5,364 bases of DNA, from positions 1 through 5,364 of the forward strand of contig JANXPK010000654.1 of NCBI GenBank assembly GCA_025357355.1. Reading direction: 5' to 3'. Shown here piece by piece: positions 1 through 5,364 of the stretch (its first letter is position 1; the number at the start of each line of letters is the position of its first letter). The notes beneath the pieces are model-generated. The model saw only the letters and a program-made list of their open reading frames with translations. It did no database searches and was not told the DNA's origin. Both the position numbers and the translations under genes were made by a program. This stretch comes from Rhodobacterales bacterium. GTDB lineage: Bacteria; Pseudomonadota; Alphaproteobacteria; Rhodobacterales; Rhodobacteraceae.

Positions 1-1558
1 CTTCGGCCAGCCGGGTGCCGAACGACAGTAGCGCCACGCGCTTGCCTTGCTGGATCATGCGGCCGCGCCCGATCTCCAGCGGGACGCCGCGTATCGGCAT
101 CTCGACCCCGGTGCCCTCGCCGCGCGGATAGCGGAATGCGATGGGGCCGCTGTCATGTGCCGCAGCGGTGGCGACCATGTGGACAAGCTCTGCCTCATCT
201 GCGGCGGCCATGACCACGAATCCCGGCAGGTTGGCCAGGAACGCAATGTCGAACGCGCCCGCGTGGGTGGCGCCATCCGCCCCGACCAACCCCGCCCGGT
301 CGATGGCAAAGCGCACCGGCAGGCGTTGAATAGCGACGTCGTGGACAACCTGATCGTACCCGCGCTGCAGGAATGTCGCGTAAATCGCGCAGAACGGCTT
401 CATGCCCCCCGCCGCAAGGCCCGCCGAAAAGGTGACAGCGTGCTGCTCGGCGATGCCTACGTCGAACATGCGCCGGGGAAAACGCGCAGCAAACAGATCC
501 AGCCCGGTGCCGTCCGGCATGGCGGCGGTGATGGCCACGATCTTGTCATCGGCCTCTGCCTGCTTTATCAGGCTTTGCGCAAAGACCTTCGTGTAATTCG
601 GCGCGTTAGATGCGGCCTTGGCCTGCACGCCCGTCATCACGTCGAACTTGCCCGTCGCATGACCCCTGTCGCGCGCCAACTCCGCCGGGGCATAGCCCTT
701 GCCCTTGCGGGTCAGCACATGGATCAACATCGGCCCGGTGGCCCGCGCGCGCACTGTGCGCAGAACCGGCAGCAGCTGGTCAAGATCATGGCCGTCGATC
801 GGGCCGACGTAGGAAAAACCCAGCTCTTCGAACAGAGTACCGCCAACGGTCATGCCCTTGAGCATCTCTTTCGCCCGCCGCGCACCTTCTTGAAACGGCT
901 CTGGCAGCAATGAAACCACACCCTTCGCCGCCTGTTTCAACTCTTGAAACGGGGCGCCCGCGTACATTCGGCTCAAATAGGCCGAAAACGCGCCGACCGG
1001 CGGGGCGATGGACATTTCGTTGTCGTTCAGGATGACAAACAGCCGTTTTTTCAGATGGCCCGCATTGTTCAACGCCTCGAACGCCATGCCCGCCGACATC
1101 GCGCCGTCGCCGATCACCGCCACCGCATCGCCAGGATCACCGCCAAGATCGGCGGCAACCGCAAAGCCCAAGGCAGCGCTGATCGAGGTCGAGGAATGTG
1201 CGGCTCCGAAGGGGTCATAGGGGCTTTCCGAACGCTTGGTAAACCCACTCAGTCCCCCCTCGCTGCGCAAGGTGCGAATACGGTCACGGCGACCGGTCAA
1301 TATCTTGTGCGGATAGGCCTGATGTCCGACGTCCCAGATGATCTTGTCGCGCGGCGCCTCAAAGACCGCATGCAACGCGACGGTCAGTTCGACCACGCCC
1401 AGCCCGGCGCCCAGATGGCCGCCCGTCACCGACACTGCACTGATGGTTTCCGCTCGCAACTCATCGGCCAGTTGATGCAACTCGCGGTCTGACAGGGCTT
1501 TGAGGTCGGCAGGCAGATGCACGCGGTCAAGCAACGGGGTCTGGGGTCGGTCTGACAT
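1..1558 (-). CDS. dxs: 1-deoxy-D-xylulose-5-phosphate synthase, 3' end cut by window edge
   Basis: This cytosolic, thiamine-diphosphate-dependent enzyme joins pyruvate and glyceraldehyde 3-phosphate into 1-deoxyxylulose 5-phosphate, the first step of the MEP isoprenoid pathway. The frame reads without a stop for 519 codons from ATG at 1558 (start MSDRPQTPLLDRV). The family is usually about 640 residues, so roughly 120 C-terminal residues lie beyond the left edge. Visible motifs, in order: TGGHLGAGLG (His48), the ThDP/Mg motif GDGAMSAG (Asp151) ending at VILNDN (Asn180), the catalytic FDVGIAEQHA (Glu371), FLQRGYDQV (Arg399), AIDRAGLVGADG (Arg421, Asp428) and FRYPRG (Arg479). All residues expected for catalysis in the E. 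coli enzyme are present. The start agrees with the family N-terminus, although only a weak ribosome site (GGTAAG, 1567-1572) precedes it. It lies 106 bases downstream of ispA on the same strand. The large open frames on the opposite strand are high-GC shadows. Confidence 0.97.
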   Translation of the reverse strand, partial: MSDRPQTPLLDRVHLPADLKALSDRELHQLADELRAETISAVSVTGGHLGAGLGVVELTVALHAVFEAPRDKIIWDVGHQAYPHKILTGRRDRIRTLRSEGGLSGFTKRSESPYDPFGAAHSSTSISAALGFAVAADLGGDPGDAVAVIGDGAMSAGMAFEALNNAGHLKKRLFVILNDNEMSIAPPVGAFSAYLSRMYAGAPFQELKQAAKGVVSLLPEPFQEGARRAKEMLKGMTVGGTLFEELGFSYVGPIDGHDLDQLLPVLRTVRARATGPMLIHVLTRKGKGYAPAELARDRGHATGKFDVMTGVQAKAASNAPNYTKVFAQSLIKQAEADDKIVAITAAMPDGTGLDLFAARFPRRMFDVGIAEQHAVTFSAGLAAGGMKPFCAIYATFLQRGYDQVVHDVAIQRLPVRFAIDRAGLVGADGATHAGAFDIAFLANLPGFVVMAAADEAELVHMVATAAAHDSGPIAFRYPRGEGTGVEMPIRGVPLEIGRGRMIQQGKRVALLSFGTRLAE

Positions 1559-1593
1559 GGGCAGGGCTTACCGCAACAAGGGAGGCGAGGGAA

Positions 1594-1623
1594 GGGTAGG
1601 GGGTTTCACACGCCCCCGTACCC
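1594..1623 (-). terminator. GC-rich hairpin between ispA and dxs, possible terminator or leader structure
   Basis: Two five-base arm pairs are seen: gggta (1594-1598) with taccc (1619-1623), and ggggg (1599-1603) with ccccc (1613-1617). A single bulged base sits at 1618 and a nine-base loop at 1604-1612. On the minus strand it falls just after the ispA stop and before dxs. The bases after it in the direction of transcription are TTCCCTCG, not a T run, so it is not a textbook intrinsic terminator. It could be a weak terminator for ispA or part of the dxs leader. Confidence 0.45.
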
Positions 1624-1664
1624 ACTGTGGGATATCTATTGACGGATGATTGTGCAGGTTTTCA

Positions 1665-2528
1665 TCAAGTATCGCGGGCGATCACAAAACGGGCGGCGTC
1701 GATAAGGTTTTGCGCGGCATGATAGGGGAAAAGCGCGGCTTCGGCTTGCCCGATTAGGTTGCGGGCGCGGTCTTGGGCGGCTTTGAGCCCAAGCAGCGAA
1801 ACAAAGGTCGCCTTGCCCGCCGCCGCATCCTTTCCCAGACGCTTGCCGGTTTTGGCAGGGTCGCCCGTCACATCAAGGATGTCGTCGGCAATCTGGAATG
1901 CGAGTCCAAGAGCCGTGGCGTAAGCCCGCAACGGCGCTGGGTCGGCCCCTGCAATGATGGCACCAGCCTCGGCCGCAAAGCCGATCAGTGCGCCGGTCTT
2001 CCCCGCCTGCAGATCTGTGATCTGTTGCAAGGTCAAAGGCGGCGCAGTTTCGGCGGCGATGTCAAGCGCCTGACCCAGAACCATGCCTTCCGCCCCAGAA
2101 GCCTTCGCAAGAGCCTGAACCAGCGCAATACGGGTTTCTGCGGGGCCAATGACCGGGTCGGCCAACAATTCGAACGCCAGCGCCTGCAGCGCATCACCTG
2201 CCAGAACGGCGGTCGCCTCGTCCCATTTCTTGTGCACGGTCGGCTGGCCGCGGCGCAGGTCGTCATTGTCCATCGCTGGCAGGTCGTCATGGATCAGCGA
2301 ATAGGCGTGCAGCGCCTCGACCGCCGCCGCAGCACTCAGCGAACGTTCGGTCGGCACGCCGAACATCCGCGCGCTTTCCAGCACCAGAAAGCCGCGCAGT
2401 CGTTTGCCACCCTGACAGGCGTAGCGCATCGCGTGGATCACGGCTTGGTCTTCATAGCCTATCAGGGCATGGTCAAGGCGGCTCTGGATCAGGCTTGCGT
2501 CGGCAGCCAGAAGGTCGCGAAAGCTCAC
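1665..2528 (-). CDS. ispA: Farnesyl diphosphate synthase (short-chain trans-prenyltransferase)
   Basis: This soluble enzyme adds isopentenyl diphosphate to dimethylallyl and then geranyl diphosphate to give farnesyl diphosphate, feeding quinone, carotenoid and undecaprenyl synthesis. The protein is 287 residues, normal for bacterial FPP synthases. Visible: GGKRLRG (residues 40-46), the first aspartate-rich motif DDLPAMD (81-87) with its two extra residues typical of bacterial FPP synthases, RRGQPT after it, GMVLGQALD (148-156), KTGAL (177-181), the second aspartate-rich motif DDILD (215-219), and a GK(x)D...GKAT lysine motif near 229-241. HAYSLIH just before the first motif matches E. coli IspA, supporting a C15 product; geranylgeranyl synthesis is the alternative. 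The start is GTG at 2528. It overlaps the xseB stop as GTGA and has a strong GGAGG four bases upstream; a longer reading frame extends to 2621 but runs through xseB and adds non-family sequence. Confidence 0.95.
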   Translation of the reverse strand: MSFRDLLAADASLIQSRLDHALIGYEDQAVIHAMRYACQGGKRLRGFLVLESARMFGVPTERSLSAAAAVEALHAYSLIHDDLPAMDNDDLRRGQPTVHKKWDEATAVLAGDALQALAFELLADPVIGPAETRIALVQALAKASGAEGMVLGQALDIAAETAPPLTLQQITDLQAGKTGALIGFAAEAGAIIAGADPAPLRAYATALGLAFQIADDILDVTGDPAKTGKRLGKDAAAGKATFVSLLGLKAAQDRARNLIGQAEAALFPYHAAQNLIDAARFVIARDT

Positions 2529-2764
2529 ATCCCCTCCACCGGGGTCGTACCGATCGCCCGGCCTTCCGAGGCGCGGATCAGTTCGACCTTTTCCTCGGCG
2601 TCCTTCAACTTGCCCGCACAATGCAGCTTTAGCGCCGCCCCGCGTTCATAAAGCGCTATCGACTGTTCCAGCGCCACGTCGCCCTTTTCCAATTGACTGA
2701 CGACAGCCTCCAGCGCCTGCATCGCCTCTTCAAAGCTCATCTCGGCAACCGCTTTGTCAGCCAT
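2525..2764 (-). CDS. xseB: Exodeoxyribonuclease VII small subunit
   Basis: This is the small subunit of exonuclease VII, which binds several-fold to the large subunit XseA and is needed for its degradation of single-stranded DNA to acid-insoluble oligonucleotides. The protein is 79 residues, essentially the E. coli length of 80. It shows the family pattern: MSFEEAMQALEAVVSQLEKGD (residues 9-29 region, with FEEAM and LEKGD as landmarks), then ALEQSIALYERG (31-42), then KLKDAEEKVELI (52-63), giving two helices with a hairpin. The start at ATG 2764 is chosen because the family begins a few residues before SFEEA and an AGGAG precedes it by seven bases; the in-frame extension to 2839 is the antiparallel remainder of the upstream gene. 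It overlaps the upstream deacetylase by 8 bases and ispA by 4, so the three genes are probably co-translated. The xseA partner is not in the window. Confidence 0.95.
   Translation of the reverse strand: MADKAVAEMSFEEAMQALEAVVSQLEKGDVALEQSIALYERGAALKLHCAGKLKDAEEKVELIRASEGRAIGTTPVEGM
2533..2537 (-). promoter_or_regulatory. Ribosome binding site of ispA
   Basis: GGAGG on the minus strand sits four bases before the GTG at 2528, inside the last codons of xseB. It decides the start in favour of GTG 2528 over the in-frame ATG at 2621. Confidence 0.75.
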
Positions 2765-3677
2765 CGAAACGCTCCTGCAATACACCCACATGTGCGGCCA
2801 CCGAAGCGGCCAGCGCATCCAGATCATAGCCGCCCTCAAGACAGGATACCACCCGGCCGTGACAGTGTCTGTCGGCGAGATCGCACAGACGGCGGGTCAG
2901 CCAGGCGTAATCTTCGGCCTGCCAGTTGAGCCCAGCGAGCGGGTCATCGGCATGGGCATCAAACCCGGCAGAGATCAGGATCAGTTCCGGCTTGAAGGCA
3001 TCAAGAGCGGGAAAGGCCTCGCCCTCATAGATCCCGCGCATGTAGCTGCCGTCAGTGCCGGGCGGCAGCGGCAGGTTGATGATCTGGTGATACGCGCCAT
3101 GCTCCGCGCGCTCCCCCGTCCCCGGCCACAGCGGGCTCTGATGCGAGCCTACGAACAACGCGCGCTTCTCGTTCCACAGCAGATCCTGCGTGCCATTGCC
3201 GTGATGCACGTCGAAATCGACGACAGCGACTCGGTTCAGCCGCAACAGAACATGCTTTGCTGCAATGGCAACCGTCCCGAACAGGCAAAACCCCATTGGC
3301 GATGCGGCTTTGGCATGGTGACCCGGCGGGCGGGCGATGACGAAAGCATTCTTCGCCTCGCCGTCCAGCACCGCATCAACTGCAGTGCAGGCCCCACCCA
3401 CAGCATGCGAGGCGGCGTCAAAGGAACCCGGCGACATCCAGGTGTCGGGGTCAAGCTGGGCGATACCCTCTACAGGTTCGGCCTCTTTGATTCGGGCGAT
3501 ATAGCTCGCCGGATGGCACAGCAGCAAATCGCTTTCAGCAGCCAGCGGCGCCAGGCGGCGGATGCAGCCAAGACCAGCCAGTCCCGCTTCAACCGCAGCC
3601 AGCCGGTCTACCCGTTCGGGATGGCCCGGTGGCGTGATGTGGCGGGCCGAGGCCGGATAGGCGTAGACAAGGGTCAT
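2757..3677 (-). CDS. Histone deacetylase superfamily protein (zinc-dependent deacylase), first of two
   Basis: This is a 306-residue arginase/deacetylase-fold enzyme expected to remove acyl groups from acetyl-lysine or a small acetylated amine using one zinc ion. Visible: HPERVDRL near the N-terminus (19-26), RPPGHHA (117-122) with the paired histidines 120/121, MGFCLFG (128-134), VVDFDVHHGNGTQ (152-164) giving the zinc ligands Asp156 and His158, SAGFDAHADDPLAG (236-249) giving the third ligand Asp240, and LEGGYD (280-285) with the catalytic tyrosine 284. All catalytic residues are intact, and Asn161 after the HHG motif is the class II pattern. The length fits compact bacterial members. The start is ATG 3677, preceded by AAAGG at a seven-base gap; a GTG at 3692 in frame would add five residues. 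It is the first gene of the run with xseB and ispA, and divergent to the second deacetylase. The substrate is unknown. Confidence 0.93.
   Translation of the reverse strand: MTLVYAYPASARHITPPGHPERVDRLAAVEAGLAGLGCIRRLAPLAAESDLLLCHPASYIARIKEAEPVEGIAQLDPDTWMSPGSFDAASHAVGGACTAVDAVLDGEAKNAFVIARPPGHHAKAASPMGFCLFGTVAIAAKHVLLRLNRVAVVDFDVHHGNGTQDLLWNEKRALFVGSHQSPLWPGTGERAEHGAYHQIINLPLPPGTDGSYMRGIYEGEAFPALDAFKPELILISAGFDAHADDPLAGLNWQAEDYAWLTRRLCDLADRHCHGRVVSCLEGGYDLDALAASVAAHVGVLQERFDG
2772..2776 (-). promoter_or_regulatory. Ribosome binding site of xseB
   Basis: AGGAG on the minus strand lies seven bases upstream of ATG 2764, within the 3' end of the deacetylase gene. It supports ATG 2764 as the true start. 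Confidence 0.7.
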
Positions 3678-3720
3678 GGCAGTGCCTTTCACAGGGCTTG
3701 ATCAGACGGGATTCGCCCGA

Positions 3721-3730
3721 CTTGCGCAAG
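3721..3730. repeat. Perfect 10-base palindrome CTTGCGCAAG
   Basis: The ten bases equal their own reverse complement. They lie near the middle of the divergent spacer and contain TTGCGC on both strands, overlapping the proposed minus-strand -35 hexamer, so a dimeric repressor bound here could control leftward transcription. The operator role is inference; no known regulator is recognised from the site. Confidence 0.4.
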
Positions 3731-3744
3731 GGGCTGGACTTGGG

Positions 3745-3759
3745 ATGTCGGCATGACAT
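3745..3759. repeat. Inverted repeat ATGTC-N5-GACAT
   Basis: The five-base arms at 3745-3749 and 3755-3759 are perfectly complementary with a five-base centre, spanning about one and a half helical turns. They lie 22 bases upstream of the second deacetylase start, where a bound protein would interfere with or assist rightward transcription. The arms are short, so chance occurrence is possible. Confidence 0.3.
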
Positions 3760-3780
3760 GGTGGCGCCAAGAGGGAAAAG

Positions 3781-4878
3781 ATGCGAACCGGCTTTTACCA
3801 CGATGAACGTTGCCTGTGGCATTCGACCGGCGAGCGGGTGCTTTACTTGCAGGTCGGCGGCTGGTTGCAGCCGATGTCTGGTGGTGGCCAATCCGAAAAC
3901 CCCGAGACCAAGCGACGTTTCCGCAATTTGCTGGAGTTGTCCGGCCTTACCCGTCACCTTGCCATGCGGGCCGCGGAACCGGCGACGCGTGACGATCTGC
4001 TTAGGGTTCACACCGCCGCGTATCTCGATCGGTTCAAGGCCACCTCTGACGCCGGTGGCGGTTTTCTGGCCGAGGATTCGCCGTTCTCGCGCGGCGGGTT
4101 TGAGATTGCGGCCTTGTCGGCAGGTCTGGTCAAATGCGCAGTCAGCGACGTTTTGCGCGGCGATCTGGCCAACGCCTATGCGCTGGCGCGCCCGCCCGGA
4201 CACCACTGCTTGCCCGATTCCGCGATGGGCTTTTGCCTGCTCGCCAACATCCCCATCGCGCTTGAAGCGGCCCGTGCCGAGTTTGGCCCGCTCAAGGTCG
4301 CGGTCGTGGACTGGGACGTGCATCACGGCAATGGCACCCAGGACATCTACTACCGGCGCGGTGATACGCTGACGATCTCGCTGCATCAGGAAAACTGTTA
4401 CCCGGCCTTTCAAGGCTTCGCCTCCGAACGGGGCAGTGGCGAGGGGCTGGGCGCCAACCTCAATATTCCCCTGCTCCCCGGCGGCGGCCATCAGGCCTAT
4501 CTTGATGCCTTCGAACTGCTGGTGGAACCTGCCCTCCGCGCCTTCAAACCCGACCTGATGGTGGTCGCCTGCGGCTTGGATGCCAACGGTTACGACCCCT
4601 TGGCCCGGATGTTGGCCCATTCCGAGACCTTCCGCGCAATGACCACGCGGATAAAGGCGCTTGCCGCCGACCTATGCCGGGGTCGCGTTGTGGTGGCGCA
4701 CGAAGGCGGCTATTCCGAGGCTCTGGTGCCGTTCTGCGCCCTCGCCGTGGTCGAGGAACTCGCCGGGATCAGAACCGCCGTCACCGACCCGTTCCTGGTA
4801 TACCTGCAAGAAAACCAGCCCGCCGCCGACATGGTGGTGTTTCAGCGGGCAAGGCTGATGACACAGGCGTTGGGATAG
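3781..4878 (+). CDS. Class II histone deacetylase-like protein (HDAH type), second of two
   Basis: This is a 365-residue zinc-dependent deacylase. Its length and motif order closely follow the bacterial class II histone-deacetylase-like amidohydrolase HDAH (about 369 residues), recalled from family knowledge. Visible: NPETKRRF (40-47), an HTAAYLDR segment (77-84), ARPPGHHC (136-143) with His141/His142, AMGFCLL (148-154), VVDWDVHHGNGTQD (175-188) giving zinc ligands Asp179 and His181, ISLHQENCYP (199-208), VACGLDANGYDPLARM (262-277) giving Asp267, and HEGGYS (307-312) with catalytic Tyr311. HDAH has Gly-Phe-Asp at the third ligand motif; here it is Gly-Leu-Asp, with the ligand kept. The C-terminal VVEELAGIRT region (323-332) is also HDAH-like. 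ATG 3781 has GAGGG five bases upstream. No signal peptide is seen, so it should be cytosolic. It appears to be a single-gene unit. Acetyl-lysine or acetylpolyamine substrates are both possible. Confidence 0.94.
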   Translation: MRTGFYHDERCLWHSTGERVLYLQVGGWLQPMSGGGQSENPETKRRFRNLLELSGLTRHLAMRAAEPATRDDLLRVHTAAYLDRFKATSDAGGGFLAEDSPFSRGGFEIAALSAGLVKCAVSDVLRGDLANAYALARPPGHHCLPDSAMGFCLLANIPIALEAARAEFGPLKVAVVDWDVHHGNGTQDIYYRRGDTLTISLHQENCYPAFQGFASERGSGEGLGANLNIPLLPGGGHQAYLDAFELLVEPALRAFKPDLMVVACGLDANGYDPLARMLAHSETFRAMTTRIKALAADLCRGRVVVAHEGGYSEALVPFCALAVVEELAGIRTAVTDPFLVYLQENQPAADMVVFQRARLMTQALG

Positions 4879-4949
4879 AGCGAGATGATTCCAGATCGAA
4901 CTAAACCCAATCTCCTATTTCTTGCCCGGAATCAAGCGAAGCGCCGGGC

Positions 4950-4978
4950 AATGCCCGCCCCCCCCATGGGCGGGCATT
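4950..4978 (+). terminator. Perfect 11-base-pair hairpin behind the second deacetylase gene
   Basis: The arms aatgcccgccc (4950-4960) and gggcgggcatt (4968-4978) are exact reverse complements around a seven-base loop cccccat. It begins 71 bases after the stop of the plus-strand deacetylase, where a terminator would be expected. No T run follows (the next bases are CCCAACCG), so on the plus strand it is either a T-less terminator or a 3' end stabiliser. Confidence 0.6.
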
Positions 4979-5011
4979 CCCAACCGTCGTCACAAGGCTT
5001 GCCGGTTGGGA
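4978..5011. repeat. Nine-base inverted repeat directly adjoining the hairpin
   Basis: The arms tcccaaccg (4978-4986) and cggttggga (5003-5011) are perfect reverse complements with a 16-base loop. It shares base 4978 with the preceding hairpin, so the two could form back to back in RNA. It might serve as a second terminator arm or be part of a dispersed repeat unit; nothing in the sequence decides between these. Confidence 0.5.
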
Positions 5012-5177
5012 CCTGCACCATAAAGCTAGGACCTCAACCGATTGATGCCCACCCGGCGGTCAGTCATTGCCCTCTGACATCTCAGGTTGCGAGGATGCAA
5101 GGCCGCCCGATCATCCGTCAGGCGATAACGCGCGAATCCATCCAGAGTCATTCCGCCCTAGTGTCCTGATTCCGAAG

Positions 5178-5364
5178 TTACAGCGGTTTTGATGTTTCTG
5201 AGGCAAAACCGCTCGATTGACGCAGGATGTCGTCGGCGGACTTGGTCCATCGGAATGGCTTTGGGTCGGCGTTGTTGGTTTGGATGAAGCTGCGGATGTC
5301 GTCCTCGAGCTTCTGGACCGGGGTGTGGACCCCGCGCCGTATCTGTTTGTCGGTGATGAGGGCA
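5178..5364 (-). CDS. IS630-family transposase, C-terminal 61 codons, apparently frameshifted
   Basis: The DDE-type transposase of an IS630 element catalyses cut-and-paste movement. Only its end is present: ALITDKQIRRGVH, then KLEDDIRSFIQ, then DPKPFRWTKSADDIL, the very characteristic tail of this family. The catalytic glutamate of the DDE triad should lie a few codons beyond the right edge. After ADDIL (up to base 5223) the current frame gives RQSSGFASETSKPL and stops at TAA 5180-5178. Skipping to the frame starting TCA at 5220 instead gives SIERFCLRNIK and continues to TAG at 5160-5158, which matches the family ending (ILASIERFC). One base has therefore probably been lost around 5221-5225. 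The damage lies after the catalytic core, so activity is uncertain. The gene converges on the second deacetylase. Confidence 0.85.
   Translation of the reverse strand, partial: ALITDKQIRRGVHTPVQKLEDDIRSFIQTNNADPKPFRWTKSADDILRQSSGFASETSKPL
5182..5213. repeat. Nine-base inverted repeat inside the insertion-sequence end
   Basis: The arms agcggtttt (5182-5190) and aaaaccgct (5205-5213) are perfect reverse complements around a 14-base loop. They lie within the last transposase codons, close to the element end. They could form a transcript hairpin that limits readthrough across the element boundary, or be part of a transposase binding site; both are inference. Confidence 0.4.

Larger units (their letters stand above)
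3678..3780. promoter_or_regulatory. Divergent promoter region between the two deacetylase genes
   Basis: These 103 bases separate two start codons facing away from each other, so they should hold promoters for both. On the minus strand a candidate is TTGCGC (3729-3724), a 17-base spacer, and TCTGAT (3706-3701), matching the sigma70 consensus at 3 and 4 of 6 positions and placing a start site about 17 bases before ATG 3677. No convincing -10 was found for the plus strand. A ribosome site GAGGG (3771-3775) lies five bases before ATG 3781. The spacer also holds two palindromes described separately. Confidence 0.5.
4879..5157. other. Intergenic stretch with no recognisable gene
   Basis: The first 130 bases hold the two inverted repeats listed separately. 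The rest, up to the insertion-sequence end, shows no tRNA, no conserved protein motif and no clear promoter. An open frame at 4885-5169 on the plus strand runs through both hairpins and into the insertion sequence, and its translation resembles no known family; it is treated as chance. The stretch may be what remains of the region between the deacetylase gene and its original neighbour before the insertion. Confidence 0.6.
5159..5364 (-). mobile_element. One end of an IS630-family insertion sequence, cut by window edge
   Basis: The transposase C-terminus runs in from the right edge, and its coding sequence and the presumed terminal repeat end near 5161, starting GTGTCCTGATTCC on the plus strand. 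The bases around the junction read CTAG (5158-5161). IS630 elements insert at and duplicate TA, often within CTAG, so TA at 5159-5160 is the likely target copy. The other end and the matching terminal repeat are outside the window, so the exact boundary is inferred. Confidence 0.75.

Noticed and set aside
47..1492. Two long plus-strand open frames (47-913 and 944-1492)
   Set aside because: They are codon-aligned antisense of dxs, whose minus-strand frame is unbroken and carries all family motifs; their translations are rich in Arg, Ala and His and resemble no family.
1632..1664. Possible minus-strand promoter for dxs (CTGCAC, 17-base spacer, TATCCC)
   Set aside because: Only two or three positions of each hexamer match the sigma70 consensus, which is not better than chance in this sequence.
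1773..2651. Plus-strand open frame of 292 codons
   Set aside because: It is antisense to ispA and part of xseB, both clear genes; it has no recognisable motif or ribosome site.
2754..3701. Plus-strand open frame of 315 codons
   Set aside because: It mirrors the first deacetylase, whose minus-strand translation has complete active-site motifs.
3589..4620. Minus-strand open frame of 343 codons
   Set aside because: It is antisense to the second deacetylase and crosses the divergent spacer; no domain is visible.
4885..5169. Plus-strand open frame of 94 codons after the second deacetylase
   Set aside because: It runs through two perfect inverted repeats and into the insertion-sequence end, has no family resemblance, and the poly-C stretch makes its composition atypical.
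1..5364. CRISPR array, tRNA or rRNA genes, phage or toxin-antitoxin genes
   Set aside because: No regularly spaced repeats, cloverleaf structures, rRNA signatures or such protein motifs were seen on either strand.

Overview
The window looks like chromosomal DNA of an alphaproteobacterium, most likely a member of the Rhodobacteraceae. The evidence is high GC with strong third-position GC bias, protein sequences of that character, and a gene order (deacetylase, xseB, ispA, dxs) that I associate with that family. The assignment is inference from recall, not from a search.

Layout, left to right. (1) Positions 1-1558, minus strand: dxs (1-deoxy-D-xylulose-5-phosphate synthase), cut by the left edge; the 519 N-terminal codons are present. 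(2) 1559-1664: a short spacer with a GC-rich hairpin. (3) 1665-3677, minus strand: a tightly packed cluster transcribed leftward, consisting of a histone-deacetylase-superfamily enzyme, xseB (exodeoxyribonuclease VII small subunit) and ispA (farnesyl diphosphate synthase). The three reading frames overlap by 8 and 4 bases. (4) 3678-3780: a 103-base divergent promoter region with two palindromes. (5) 3781-4878, plus strand: a second, different histone-deacetylase-superfamily enzyme, close to the class II HDAH type. (6) 4879-5157: no recognisable gene, but two back-to-back inverted repeats directly behind the second deacetylase. (7) about 5159-5364, minus strand: one end of an IS630-family insertion sequence with the C-terminus of its transposase, which appears to carry a one-base deletion.

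Dxs makes 1-deoxyxylulose 5-phosphate, the entry metabolite of the MEP pathway, and IspA condenses the resulting C5 units to farnesyl diphosphate for quinones, carotenoids and other prenyl products, so the left half is an isoprenoid-supply locus. XseB and the two zinc deacetylases have no evident metabolic link to it. Their deacetylation substrates cannot be read from sequence.

I do not see a previously undescribed system. The most notable points are the divergent pair of non-identical deacetylases around a palindrome-rich spacer, the paired hairpins behind the second one, and the frameshifted transposase end whose ancestral stop codon seems to be completed by the TA target site.
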